From NCBI GenBank assembly GCA_900553755.1, contig USEX01000024.1:1-16911 (forward strand): a stretch of 16,911 nt of DNA. The letters are read 5' to 3'. Below the pieces are notes generated by a model. It was not told where the DNA came from and ran no database searches. It saw nothing but the letters and a program-made list of their open reading frames with translations. Positions 1 through 6,591 of the stretch are shown in pieces. The position numbers and the translations under genes were made by a program. The DNA comes from an uncultured Clostridium sp. (GTDB lineage Bacteria > Bacillota > Clostridia > TANB77 > CAG-508). How positions within the stretch are numbered: the stretch's first letter is position 1; every line of letters starts with the position of its first letter.

Positions 1-111
1 TTGCTTTTGTTGTACTTATTTTCTATATACTTTATAGATATAAATACACCACATTCATTCTACCATTACATTTTTTTATTTTCAACTGTTTTTTCAATTT
101 ATTTTTACTTT

Positions 112-264
112 TTAAAAACTTCTTGAAGAGCCTCCACCATGTCCAGAAGATATACTTGCAATTAACACAAATACGCTCAAAATGTAAATGGTAAGCCATA
201 TTCCACCAACCATCATAGCAAGTATAAGGACTTTAGTAATATAATTTTCGATATATAGCTTCAT
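112..264 (-). CDS. possible small membrane peptide (50 aa), unrecognised
   Basis: This short open frame starts at an ATG (262-264), with an in-frame stop 12 nt upstream, and ends at a TAA at 112-114. The predicted peptide has a charged N-terminus (MKLYIENYITK), one strongly hydrophobic stretch at about residues 12-38, and a Gly/Ser tail (SGHGGGSSRSF). That layout suits a single-pass membrane peptide. It lies 138 nt downstream of spoIIQ on the same strand, with a weak sigma-A-like promoter candidate at 320-349. No clear Shine-Dalgarno sequence precedes the ATG, which is the main argument against it. I do not recognise the family, and the sporulation neighbourhood is only suggestive. Confidence 0.35.
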   Translation of the reverse strand: MKLYIENYITKVLILAMMVGGIWLTIYILSVFVLIASISSGHGGGSSRSF

Positions 265-286
265 TAAGTATATATCTTAAGGAAAT

Positions 287-341
287 AATAAAACATATCA
301 CTATACTATAACCAATAAAATAGTAAGCAATATGTTTTATT
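287..341. repeat. 12-bp inverted repeat with 31-nt spacer
   Basis: AATAAAACATAT at 287-298 is the exact reverse complement of ATATGTTTTATT at 330-341. The arms are almost pure A/T and the loop is long. It lies downstream of the spoIIQ stop and could be a weak terminator or chance in AT-rich DNA. I favour no firm function. Confidence 0.3.
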
Positions 342-349
342 TATTTCAA
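320..349 (-). promoter_or_regulatory. weak sigma-A-like promoter candidate
   Basis: On the minus strand TTGAAA (344-349) and TACTAT (320-325) are separated by 18 nt. It points toward the small peptide frame at 112-264. Such matches are frequent in AT-rich DNA, so support is low. Confidence 0.25.
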
Positions 350-402
350 GTATTATTTTCCTTTTTAAAATATTCTCTACTAAAAAGTACAAAACTCTAT
401 AT

Positions 403-1209
403 TTATTTTATATACAAATTAGGGTCTACATTTACTCCATCTTTTAAAATTTCAAAATGCAAATGTGTTTCATCTGCTATTTCAAACGTAGCAGTGTTTC
501 CTACAGTTGCTATTGTTTGCCCCTTAGTTACTTTTTCACCAACCGAAATAAATTCTGTTGATAATAAATTTGCATACATACTAGTAAATCCATTCGAATG
601 CTCTATTACTACAGTTAAACCATAACGTGGATCATTCTTTATAGACTTCACAGTGCCATCTGCAGCTGCTTTTACTATACTTGTTTTCTCTGCAGCGTAA
701 TCTATTCCTAAATGAACTGTCCATTCATCTAAAGTATTAGAATATAATAAATTATCAGAAGCATAATTCTTTACCGCATCACCATCTACTGGTTTAGCAA
801 ATGTTGGATTTACTGCCTCTTGCTCAACATTACTACTCTCTGAATTATCTTTTTCTTCCTTTTTAGTTTCACTTTTTACCGCTTCTTCAGTTTTACTAGT
901 ATTAACTGCTCTTTTTTCTACCTCTGTATTTTCTGTATTGGTAGTAGCACTATTAGTTGTTTCATTTACACTCTTTCCTATACTAGAACTTACTTGCGAC
1001 GATTCTGTATTCTCTATTGTATTTAGCATTTTATTCTGAGTTCCCGCTATTTTTTCTACATTTCTTAGCTCTGCATGTTTGTTTAATTTGTTTCCATACA
1101 AAGTATATGTTACCACAAATACAACAGCAGCAAGTATTATTATTCCTAATGTTATATATAAATTGTAATTCATTCCATTACCTGCATTTTTTCTTGGTCT
1201 TCTTTCCAT
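403..1209 (-). CDS. spoIIQ: SpoIIQ-like sporulation M23/LytM protein
   Basis: The 268-residue protein has a short cytoplasmic N-terminus, one membrane segment at about residues 17-38, a low-complexity Ser/Thr/Asn/Glu/Lys linker at about 62-130, and a C-terminal LytM/M23 domain at about 135-268. SpoIIQ is a forespore membrane protein that pairs with mother-cell SpoIIIAH to drive engulfment and form the intercellular channel. Both zinc motifs are present: HxxxD (H166-D170) and HxH (H249-H251). The position usually held by the YGH histidine reads MYAN, with Asn at about 214, so catalysis is uncertain. An AAGGAGG lies about 12 nt before the ATG. It follows spoIID and is preceded by a sigma-F-like promoter at 1255-1283, fitting forespore expression. 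It could be another anchored M23 protein, but the architecture and neighbours favour SpoIIQ. Confidence 0.82.
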   Translation of the reverse strand: MERRPRKNAGNGMNYNLYITLGIIILAAVVFVVTYTLYGNKLNKHAELRNVEKIAGTQNKMLNTIENTESSQVSSSIGKSVNETTNSATTNTENTEVEKRAVNTSKTEEAVKSETKKEEKDNSESSNVEQEAVNPTFAKPVDGDAVKNYASDNLLYSNTLDEWTVHLGIDYAAEKTSIVKAAADGTVKSIKNDPRYGLTVVIEHSNGFTSMYANLLSTEFISVGEKVTKGQTIATVGNTATFEIADETHLHFEILKDGVNVDPNLYIK

Positions 1210-1228
1210 AAGTTAAACCAACCTCCTT

Positions 1229-1263
1229 GAAATACTTAATATTTTATCTATAAAAAGTATTTC
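1229..1263. repeat. 9-bp inverted repeat in the spoIIQ promoter/leader
   Basis: GAAATACTT (1229-1237) and AAGTATTTC (1255-1263) are perfect reverse complements with a 17-nt spacer. One arm overlaps the predicted sigma-F -10 element and the other abuts the spoIIQ Shine-Dalgarno sequence. It could be an operator or a leader hairpin; this is inference from position only. Confidence 0.4.
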
Positions 1264-1283
1264 CCATTTTTAGAAATTTATAC
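1255..1283 (-). promoter_or_regulatory. putative sigma-F promoter of spoIIQ
   Basis: Minus-strand GTATA (1279-1283) matches the sigma-F/G -35 consensus GYATA. GGAAATACTT (1255-1264) matches GGNNANAMTR at all but the last position. The spacer is 14 nt, slightly shorter than the usual 15-16. Transcription would start about 40 nt before the spoIIQ ATG. spoIIQ is a classic sigma-F target in Bacillus, which supports the call. Confidence 0.5.
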
Positions 1284-1287
1284 AATT

Positions 1288-2274
1288 TTATATATCATTT
1301 ATTTCGACACCACTATAAAAATGCTTTATTATTTCTTCATACATTTTTCCTTCTTTTGCTAAAGTATTGGCACCTGTCTGGCTCATTCCAACACCATGCC
1401 CATACCCTTTCACAGAGAAATTTATATTATCTTGATTAAGAGCTACTTCAAAATTTGCAGACCTTAAACCTAATATTGTTCTTACTTCTACCCCTGATAA
1501 ATTTAGATTGCCTATTTTAATTGTTTTTACTCTGTTCCCTTGAGTATATTCCAGTACTTTTATGCATTCCGGTTCATCATAATTTATCTGAAAATCAGCA
1601 TGGTTTTGCTTCATTTTGTTTTCAAACTCCTGCTTTGTAAAACTTACTTCTGATGCATATTGGTTATATTCGCTTTCTCCTGCAGTTTCAACACTTTGCA
1701 AATATGGCAAATCCGCACCACCCCAAACTGTTGAAACATTTTCTGTTTTTCCTCCGCTATTTGAATGGAAAAACGCATCTATTACTTCTCCATTATAAGT
1801 TATTACCTTTCCTTTTGTTTCATAAACAGCCTGTTCAATTTTATTCCAATATTCCTGCCTTAAGTTCTCTTCCCATTTTGCTAGCCTATCATCTTTAGAA
1901 ATCCATGCTTGGCAGCATGTAGAATCATCACATATATCAGAGCCATCATGCTTTGCATTATTTTTTATTTTGTACACTGTATATGTTCTTGCTACAACTG
2001 CCTGTGCCTTTAAAGCTTCTTGCTCGTACGATGCAGGCATTTCTGCAGATACCACCCCTAATAAATATTCATCCATTGGTAATTCCTCAATTTGCCCAGT
2101 TGCTGCATGTAGTAACTTAATCGTTCCATAGCTTTTATACACATATTCCGCCTCTTCTTGTTTTTCTTCATTTGCCACCACTTCTTTAACTTTATCAAAT
2201 TTTTTAGTTAATAATATTGGAACAAAAAAAATCATTAAAATCAATAATATTACATACATAAATAATCTTCTCAT
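1288..2274 (-). CDS. spoIID: SpoIID, stage II sporulation lytic transglycosylase
   Basis: SpoIID cleaves peptidoglycan glycan strands from the mother-cell side during engulfment, working with SpoIIM and SpoIIP. The 328-residue protein has an N-terminal membrane anchor (about residues 5-22) followed by the SpoIID/LytB domain. Family signatures include SAEMP with the expected catalytic glutamate E78, AVVARTY, a Cys-rich segment (C115, C120, C121) where SpoIID binds zinc, HSNSGG (170-175) and GYGHGVGMSQTGA (290-302). Length is normal. It starts 19 nt after the sigF stop with only an A/G-rich weak ribosome binding site, so it may be read from the spoIIA promoter. Bacillus spoIID is driven by sigma-E in the mother cell, and I saw no convincing sigma-E promoter in the tiny gap. 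Confidence 0.93.
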   Translation of the reverse strand: MRRLFMYVILLILMIFFVPILLTKKFDKVKEVVANEEKQEEAEYVYKSYGTIKLLHAATGQIEELPMDEYLLGVVSAEMPASYEQEALKAQAVVARTYTVYKIKNNAKHDGSDICDDSTCCQAWISKDDRLAKWEENLRQEYWNKIEQAVYETKGKVITYNGEVIDAFFHSNSGGKTENVSTVWGGADLPYLQSVETAGESEYNQYASEVSFTKQEFENKMKQNHADFQINYDEPECIKVLEYTQGNRVKTIKIGNLNLSGVEVRTILGLRSANFEVALNQDNINFSVKGYGHGVGMSQTGANTLAKEGKMYEEIIKHFYSGVEINDI

Positions 2275-2293
2275 TTTTTCTCTTTCTACTTTA

Positions 2294-3041
2294 TTACAAA
2301 GTCTGCATTTTTCTATTTTCTTCTAAAGTTTTTCTCATTGCTAAAAGCACCTTTTTTTCTATCCTAGATATTTGAACTTGGCTTATTCCTAGCATTTTTG
2401 ATACTTGCGTTTGTGTATTATCTTTAAAATATCTTAGTGTTATTATCTCTCTTTCTCTTCCGTTCAACGTTTGCATTAATTGCTGTATGCATATTTTATT
2501 GGTTATATCCACTTCTTCATTTTTATTTGATTGTATGGTATCTTCTACAAAAACTTCATCTCCTTCACTACCATATATTGGCTCATTTATAGAAGTTACC
2601 ACATTGCTTGCAGTTGCATCTATTGCTAATGCTATTTCTTCTTTTGTAACATGTAAAATTTTTGCAAGCTCCTCTATTGTAATTTCTTTTCCGCTTCTTT
2701 AGATATTCCTTTCGCACCATGTTTATTTTTATACTTAAATCCTTTACACTCCTGCTAACCTTAATCTTGCCATCATCTCTAACATATTTTTTTACTTCTC
2801 CTAAAATATACGGAACACAATATGTAGATAATTGAACATTGTATGATGCATTGAATTGCTTTATTGCTTTTATTAATCCTAAAGTACCAATTTGGTTTAA
2901 ATCTTCCGTCTCAAATCCTCTGCCTTGAAACCTTTTAGTAATGCTATAAACTAGCCCCATATTTTTACTTACGAGGCTAGCCATTTTATTTTCATCACCA
3001 TTTTGAGCGGCTATTATGTCTTCATATTTACTTTCAAACAT
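2294..3041 (-). pseudogene. sigF: sporulation sigma factor SigF, split by a frameshift
   Basis: SigF is the first forespore-specific sigma factor and is held inactive by SpoIIAB. The N-terminal frame carries sigma region 2 (KRFQGRGFETEDLNQIGTLG and the following residues). After about residue 116 it runs into a nonsense tail that stops at 2583. The C-terminal frame, open from about 2698 to 2294, continues SGKEITIEEL, NEPIYGSEGD and region 4 with its helix-turn-helix (TQTQVSKMLGISQVQISRIE). Joining the frames at 2690-2701 rebuilds a full sigma-F of about 249 residues. Loss of an AG pair would restore the family spacing (KKSGKE); one extra base is also possible. The start is taken as the ATG at 3041, 7 nt after the spoIIAB stop, because GAAGGA precedes it; an ATG at 3062 lacks a ribosome site. 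It may be a sequencing error rather than a true lesion. Confidence 0.9.
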
Positions 3042-3048
3042 GATTATC

Positions 3049-3567
3049 TTATCCTTCTTCATTTGATATTGATTTTAATATATTGATAATCTCTTCCTTC
3101 GCCTCTTTATCTTCTTCATTCTCCTTTTCATTTACTTCTTTATTTATTTTCTTTTTCATTACTACTTTTGTTCCTAGCCCTACTATTGATTTCACGCTAA
3201 TTTCGTCCATAAAGCTTTCCATAATAGTAAAGCCCATACCAGACCTCTCCAAATTAGCTTTAGATGTATATAGTGGTCTTCGTGCTAATTCCACATCCTC
3301 TATTCCTTTTCCAGTGTCCGATACTTCTATTTCAATCCAATTATCTTTCAATTTGCATTCAACCTTCACTATTCCTGTTGTATTCTCATATCCGTGTATT
3401 ATGCAATTTGTTACTGCTTCCGAAACAGCTGTTTTTATATCCGAAAGCTCTTCAATTGTTGGATCCAATTGTGAAGCAAATGCTGCAACCGTTATACGTG
3501 CAAATGCTTCGTTTGATGATTTACTTACAAATTCCAATTTCATCTCATTATCATATATTCCTACCAT
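3049..3567 (-). CDS. spoIIAB: SpoIIAB, anti-sigma-F factor and SpoIIAA kinase
   Basis: SpoIIAB binds and inhibits sigma-F and phosphorylates SpoIIAA, so it sets when the forespore programme starts. The GHKL ATPase fold is clear: N-box with E50 and N54 (SEAVTNCIIHGY), G1 box DTGKGI (84-89) and G2 box RSGMGFTIM (109-117). The ATG at 3567 follows AGGAGG by 5 nt, and the stop codon of spoIIAA lies 9 nt upstream, indicating translational coupling. At 172 residues it is about 25 longer than the Bacillus protein. The excess is a highly charged Lys/Glu tail at about 138-172 beyond the normal end of the domain. All ATP-binding motifs look intact. Confidence 0.96.
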   Translation of the reverse strand: MVGIYDNEMKLEFVSKSSNEAFARITVAAFASQLDPTIEELSDIKTAVSEAVTNCIIHGYENTTGIVKVECKLKDNWIEIEVSDTGKGIEDVELARRPLYTSKANLERSGMGFTIMESFMDEISVKSIVGLGTKVVMKKKINKEVNEKENEEDKEAKEEIINILKSISNEEG

Positions 3568-3576
3568 CTTTTCCTC

Positions 3577-3906
3577 CTAGCTTATATTTTCTTCTAAATT
3601 ATCAGTAACTGGAATTATTTTTAAAATTCCACTCATTTCAAACAGTTTCTTTACTTGCCTGTTTATATTAATTATTTCTATGGTTCCTCCCAGCATTCTA
3701 ACCACTTTATACCTTCCAAGTAGCATTCCTATTCCTGCACTGTCCATAAAAGTAACGTTACTAAAATTAAATATAACTTTTCTAGGCAAAAATCTAGTAA
3801 TTTCATTATCTATTTTCCTCCTCATTTTTTCTGTAGTATGCTCATCAATCTCTTCCGTAATCTTTAGTGTAAGTACTTTGTCCTTTGGCAAATATGTACA
3901 CTCCAC
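3577..3906 (-). CDS. spoIIAA: SpoIIAA, anti-anti-sigma-F factor
   Basis: This 109-residue STAS-domain protein releases sigma-F by binding SpoIIAB when unphosphorylated; SpoIIAB inactivates it by phosphorylation and SpoIIE reactivates it. The target serine sits in FMDSAGIGMLLGRYK as S56, equivalent to Bacillus S58 (MDSSGLG). The first strand and EIDEHTTE segment and the LFEMSGILKII end also match the family. The ATG at 3906 is preceded by GGAGGGGGG about 4 nt away. It is the first gene of the spoIIA operon, followed by spoIIAB and sigF, with a promoter candidate just upstream at 3940-3968. Confidence 0.96.
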   Translation of the reverse strand: MECTYLPKDKVLTLKITEEIDEHTTEKMRRKIDNEITRFLPRKVIFNFSNVTFMDSAGIGMLLGRYKVVRMLGGTIEIININRQVKKLFEMSGILKIIPVTDNLEENIS

Positions 3907-3939
3907 ATTTTATCCCCCCTCCATTTGTTCACTATAAAT

Positions 3940-3968
3940 AGTATACTCTCAGTTCCATATTTTTCCAA
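3940..3968 (-). promoter_or_regulatory. promoter of the spoIIA operon
   Basis: Minus-strand TTGGAA (3963-3968), 17-nt spacer, TATACT (3940-3945). It reads as a sigma-A promoter; the upstream GGAAAAA also resembles a sigma-H -35, but a good sigma-H -10 is not apparent. Spo0A-box-like sequences GGACGAA and TGTCGGAA lie about 45-60 nt upstream (about 4007-4024). Confidence 0.5.
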
Positions 3969-4034
3969 TAGCGAAACTTGATATCTTTAATCGATTTATG
4001 GGAAGTTTCCGACATTTTTCGTCCTTATGGACAC

Positions 4035-4066
4035 AAAAAAAGAATAAGATTTTCTTCTTATTCTTT
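4035..4066 (-). terminator. intrinsic terminator of the ftsEX operon
   Basis: An 11-bp perfect stem (arms 4039-4049 and 4056-4066, AAAGAATAAGA on the minus strand) has a 6-nt loop and continues into a T-tract on the minus strand. It begins 9 nt after the S41 protease stop. The plus-strand side has no T-run, so it works leftward only. Confidence 0.85.
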
Positions 4067-4074
4067 CTAAAACT

Positions 4075-5277
4075 TTATTTATTTTTTATTAATTCTATTG
4101 CTTTATTTAGTTGTTTATCATTATCTTCATTTTCTGTATTTTCTTCAACTTCCTCATCTGGCACTAATCCAACTTTGTGTATTTTATTGTGGCTTGGTGT
4201 ATAATATTCTTCTGTTGTTATTTTTAGTCCACTTCCATCAGTTAGCTTATATACCGTTTGTATTACTCCTTTGCCATATGTGGTCTTTCCAACTAATTTT
4301 GCACTATAATTATCTCTTAATGCTCCTGCTAATATTTCTGAAGCGCTTGCAGTAGTTTCATTAGTCAATATCACCACAGGTATATTTGATATTACTTGCT
4401 CTTTTTTAGCTTTCGTTATAGTTTCTTCTCCATTTTTATCTTTCGTTATTAAAACTGGCTTATTTTTTTCAGTAAATAAATCTGCTATATCTGTAGCTTC
4501 ATCTACAACTCCACCACCATTGCTTCTTAAATCTATTATTAATCCTTTTAAGCCTGATTTATTTAGTTCATTATATTTTTCTTCAAATTTATCTGCAACT
4601 CCATCTTCGAATGCATCAATTTGGATATATCCTATATTATCTTCAAGCATTTTTGAAGTAACATGTTCCACTGTTATAGTTCTTCTTGTAACTGTTAATT
4701 CTTTTTCTTCTCCATCTCTTAAAACTGTTACTTTTACTGTTGTGTTCTCTTGACCTTTTAATACTGATGTAGCTTTTGAAAGCTCTTCCCCTTTATATTC
4801 TACTCCATCAATTTTTTCTATAATATCGCCAGGTTCCATTCCTGCTTCTAATGCTGGAGATCCATTCATTATTCCTACAACTAAAATAGTATTATCAGCT
4901 GTATTGTTTGCCACATAAACTCCTATCCCCACATATTTTCCACTGGTATCTTCCATTAGTTCATCCATTTCTTCTTTTGTTAAATATTCAGTATATGGAT
5001 CCCCAACAGCATCAACATAACCTTTCAATGCACCTTCTATTAAAGCATTTTCATCTATTTCTCCTACATATTTTTCTTCTAATATGTTTTTAAATTCTTT
5101 TAATGTACCTGTTAGTCCTCTTTCGCTTGTAATTTGCACATTAGCAGTATTTGATAGCATATTGCGATTTTCAAATTTATTGTATAAAGTTATTGTGGTT
5201 ACTATAAAAGTAATTAATGCAGTCAAAGCTACTAACATTATAATTTTATAAATATTTTGTTTTTTGTTATCATTCAT
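4075..5277 (-). CDS. S41 C-terminal processing peptidase (CtpA/CtpB type)
   Basis: A 400-residue secreted or membrane-anchored serine protease that trims protein C-termini. It has one N-terminal membrane segment (about 11-32), a PDZ domain (about 110-195, with the GIGV loop at 117-120 and MEPGDII) and the S41 catalytic domain. The Ser/Lys dyad is visible as S311 in TTASASEIL and K336 in YGKGVIQ, with Q340 at the expected third position. Bacillus CtpB cuts SpoIVFA in the sigma-K checkpoint, whereas Ctp proteins beside FtsEX may process division hydrolases. Here it is last in the ftsE-ftsX-M23-M23 operon, 56 nt after the preceding gene, with AAAGGA before its ATG. I favour a role in turning over its hydrolase neighbours, but a sporulation role is not excluded. 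Confidence 0.93.
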   Translation of the reverse strand: MNDNKKQNIYKIIMLVALTALITFIVTTITLYNKFENRNMLSNTANVQITSERGLTGTLKEFKNILEEKYVGEIDENALIEGALKGYVDAVGDPYTEYLTKEEMDELMEDTSGKYVGIGVYVANNTADNTILVVGIMNGSPALEAGMEPGDIIEKIDGVEYKGEELSKATSVLKGQENTTVKVTVLRDGEEKELTVTRRTITVEHVTSKMLEDNIGYIQIDAFEDGVADKFEEKYNELNKSGLKGLIIDLRSNGGGVVDEATDIADLFTEKNKPVLITKDKNGEETITKAKKEQVISNIPVVILTNETTASASEILAGALRDNYSAKLVGKTTYGKGVIQTVYKLTDGSGLKITTEEYYTPSHNKIHKVGLVPDEEVEENTENEDNDKQLNKAIELIKNK

Positions 5278-5333
5278 TTTATTTTATCCTTTCATGTATT
5301 TAGTTATTTTTATTATATTTAACAAAATTAAAA

Positions 5334-6569
5334 TCATTCACTATTTGCAATTTCATTATTTGTATTTTCTTCATCTATGTTTGTTATTTCACCATTTAAA
5401 TATGGGATTGGATCTACCACTTCTCCATTTTTTCTTATCTCAAAATGCACATGTGGACCTGTTGAATTTCCGGTTGAGCCAACTTTCATTATTATATCAC
5501 CTTGCTTTACAACTTGCCCAACTGTAGCAACAGTTTCCGAACCATGGCCATATAGCGAAACTATTCCGCTTCCGTGGTTTATTATTATGCAATTTCCATA
5601 TCCGCCAATCCAACCAGCATATGTAACTACACCATCTGCTGCTGCAACTACTGGCGCTCCATTCACGTTGCTTCCTGATATATCTATTCCAGCATGGTTT
5701 TTATACACTCCTTGTATTGGATGCAACCTATTTCCATATCCAGATGTTATGTATGTGCCTTCCATTGCAATAGGCCATACCATCACTCCACCTGTAAATT
5801 TTATAGACATGGTACCTGCCCAATTTATTGAAGCTAAAATTTTTCTTTCTAAGTCCGCCTGCTCTTCCTTATATTGTGCTATTTGCTCTTGTAAAGTCTT
5901 TTCTTCATCTGTTAATTTTAGCATATAATTTTCTTTTAAAATCTTTGTATTGTTTAATAATATGTTTGTGCTATTTATTTTATTTTTAGCAACTCTTAAT
6001 TCTTTCTCTTGTTCTTCCTGTTTTTGTTTTGCTTCTTCTAATTTAGTTTTTTTGTAATCTAATTCTTCTAATAAATTATTATCATATTCTATTATTTCAC
6101 TAATCATAAAATAATTTGATAAAAATTCTACTATGCTTTTTGATGTTAACAAAAAGTCTAAGTAAGTTGTTTCTCCTGCTTCATATAATGCTACTGTTCT
6201 TCTTTTTAATATTTTTTCTTTTCTATCATATTCTTCTTGTATTTCTTGTATCTGTGCACTGCCATTTTTTATTTGATTTTCTAATGTTGTAATTTGATTT
6301 TCTAAATCTGAGTATTGTGCTTCATAATCTGTAATAGAGTCATTTAGTTCCTCTACTTTTTTTAATGTTTCTCCCATTTCGCCTTGCACATATTCCAGCT
6401 TTGTGTTTGATTCATCTATTTTTGTATTCAATTCTTTTTGTTGTTCTTCCAATGTTTTGTTCTCTGCAGTGCTGTTTGTTTCTTGATTCTCATCAACAGA
6501 AAAAACATTTATTGAGAAAGATACTATTATCAAACACATCAATATACATAATAATATCTTTTTTCTCAT
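5334..6569 (-). CDS. coiled-coil M23 peptidoglycan endopeptidase (PcsB/EnvC-like), copy 1
   Basis: The 411-residue protein has an N-terminal signal peptide (about 1-25), two long coiled coils (about 35-125 and 160-248) joined by the segment VALYEAGETTYLDFLL (126-141), and a C-terminal LytM domain (about 265-390). All zinc and catalytic residues are present: H292-xxx-D296 (HAGID), H342 in LYGH, and H373/H375 in HVHFEIR. FtsEX-controlled hydrolases such as PcsB and RipC have this coiled-coil plus hydrolase plan and cut the wall during daughter-cell separation. AAGGGAG precedes the ATG at 6569. It lies 22 nt after a paralogue in the ftsEX operon. An Asn/Glu-rich tail of about 20 residues follows the domain. 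Confidence 0.92.
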   Translation of the reverse strand: MRKKILLCILMCLIIVSFSINVFSVDENQETNSTAENKTLEEQQKELNTKIDESNTKLEYVQGEMGETLKKVEELNDSITDYEAQYSDLENQITTLENQIKNGSAQIQEIQEEYDRKEKILKRRTVALYEAGETTYLDFLLTSKSIVEFLSNYFMISEIIEYDNNLLEELDYKKTKLEEAKQKQEEQEKELRVAKNKINSTNILLNNTKILKENYMLKLTDEEKTLQEQIAQYKEEQADLERKILASINWAGTMSIKFTGGVMVWPIAMEGTYITSGYGNRLHPIQGVYKNHAGIDISGSNVNGAPVVAAADGVVTYAGWIGGYGNCIIINHGSGIVSLYGHGSETVATVGQVVKQGDIIMKVGSTGNSTGPHVHFEIRKNGEVVDPIPYLNGEITNIDEENTNNEIANSE

Positions 6570-6591
6570 AAATGTTCTCCCTTCATATGTA

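Noticed and set aside
2690..2705. Programmed frameshift in sigF at AAG AAG CGG
   Set aside because: tRNAs could not re-pair after a +1 or -2 slip here, and no programmed shift is known in this family; a mutation or sequencing error is simpler.
3083..3580. Long plus-strand frame opposite spoIIAB (165 codons)
   Set aside because: Low-complexity Ser/Phe/Ile protein antisense to SpoIIAB with no ribosome site.
5377..5928. Long plus-strand frame opposite the M23 gene (183 codons)
   Set aside because: It is antisense to a strongly conserved domain, has no ribosome site and no recognisable motif; it is a shadow of the real gene.
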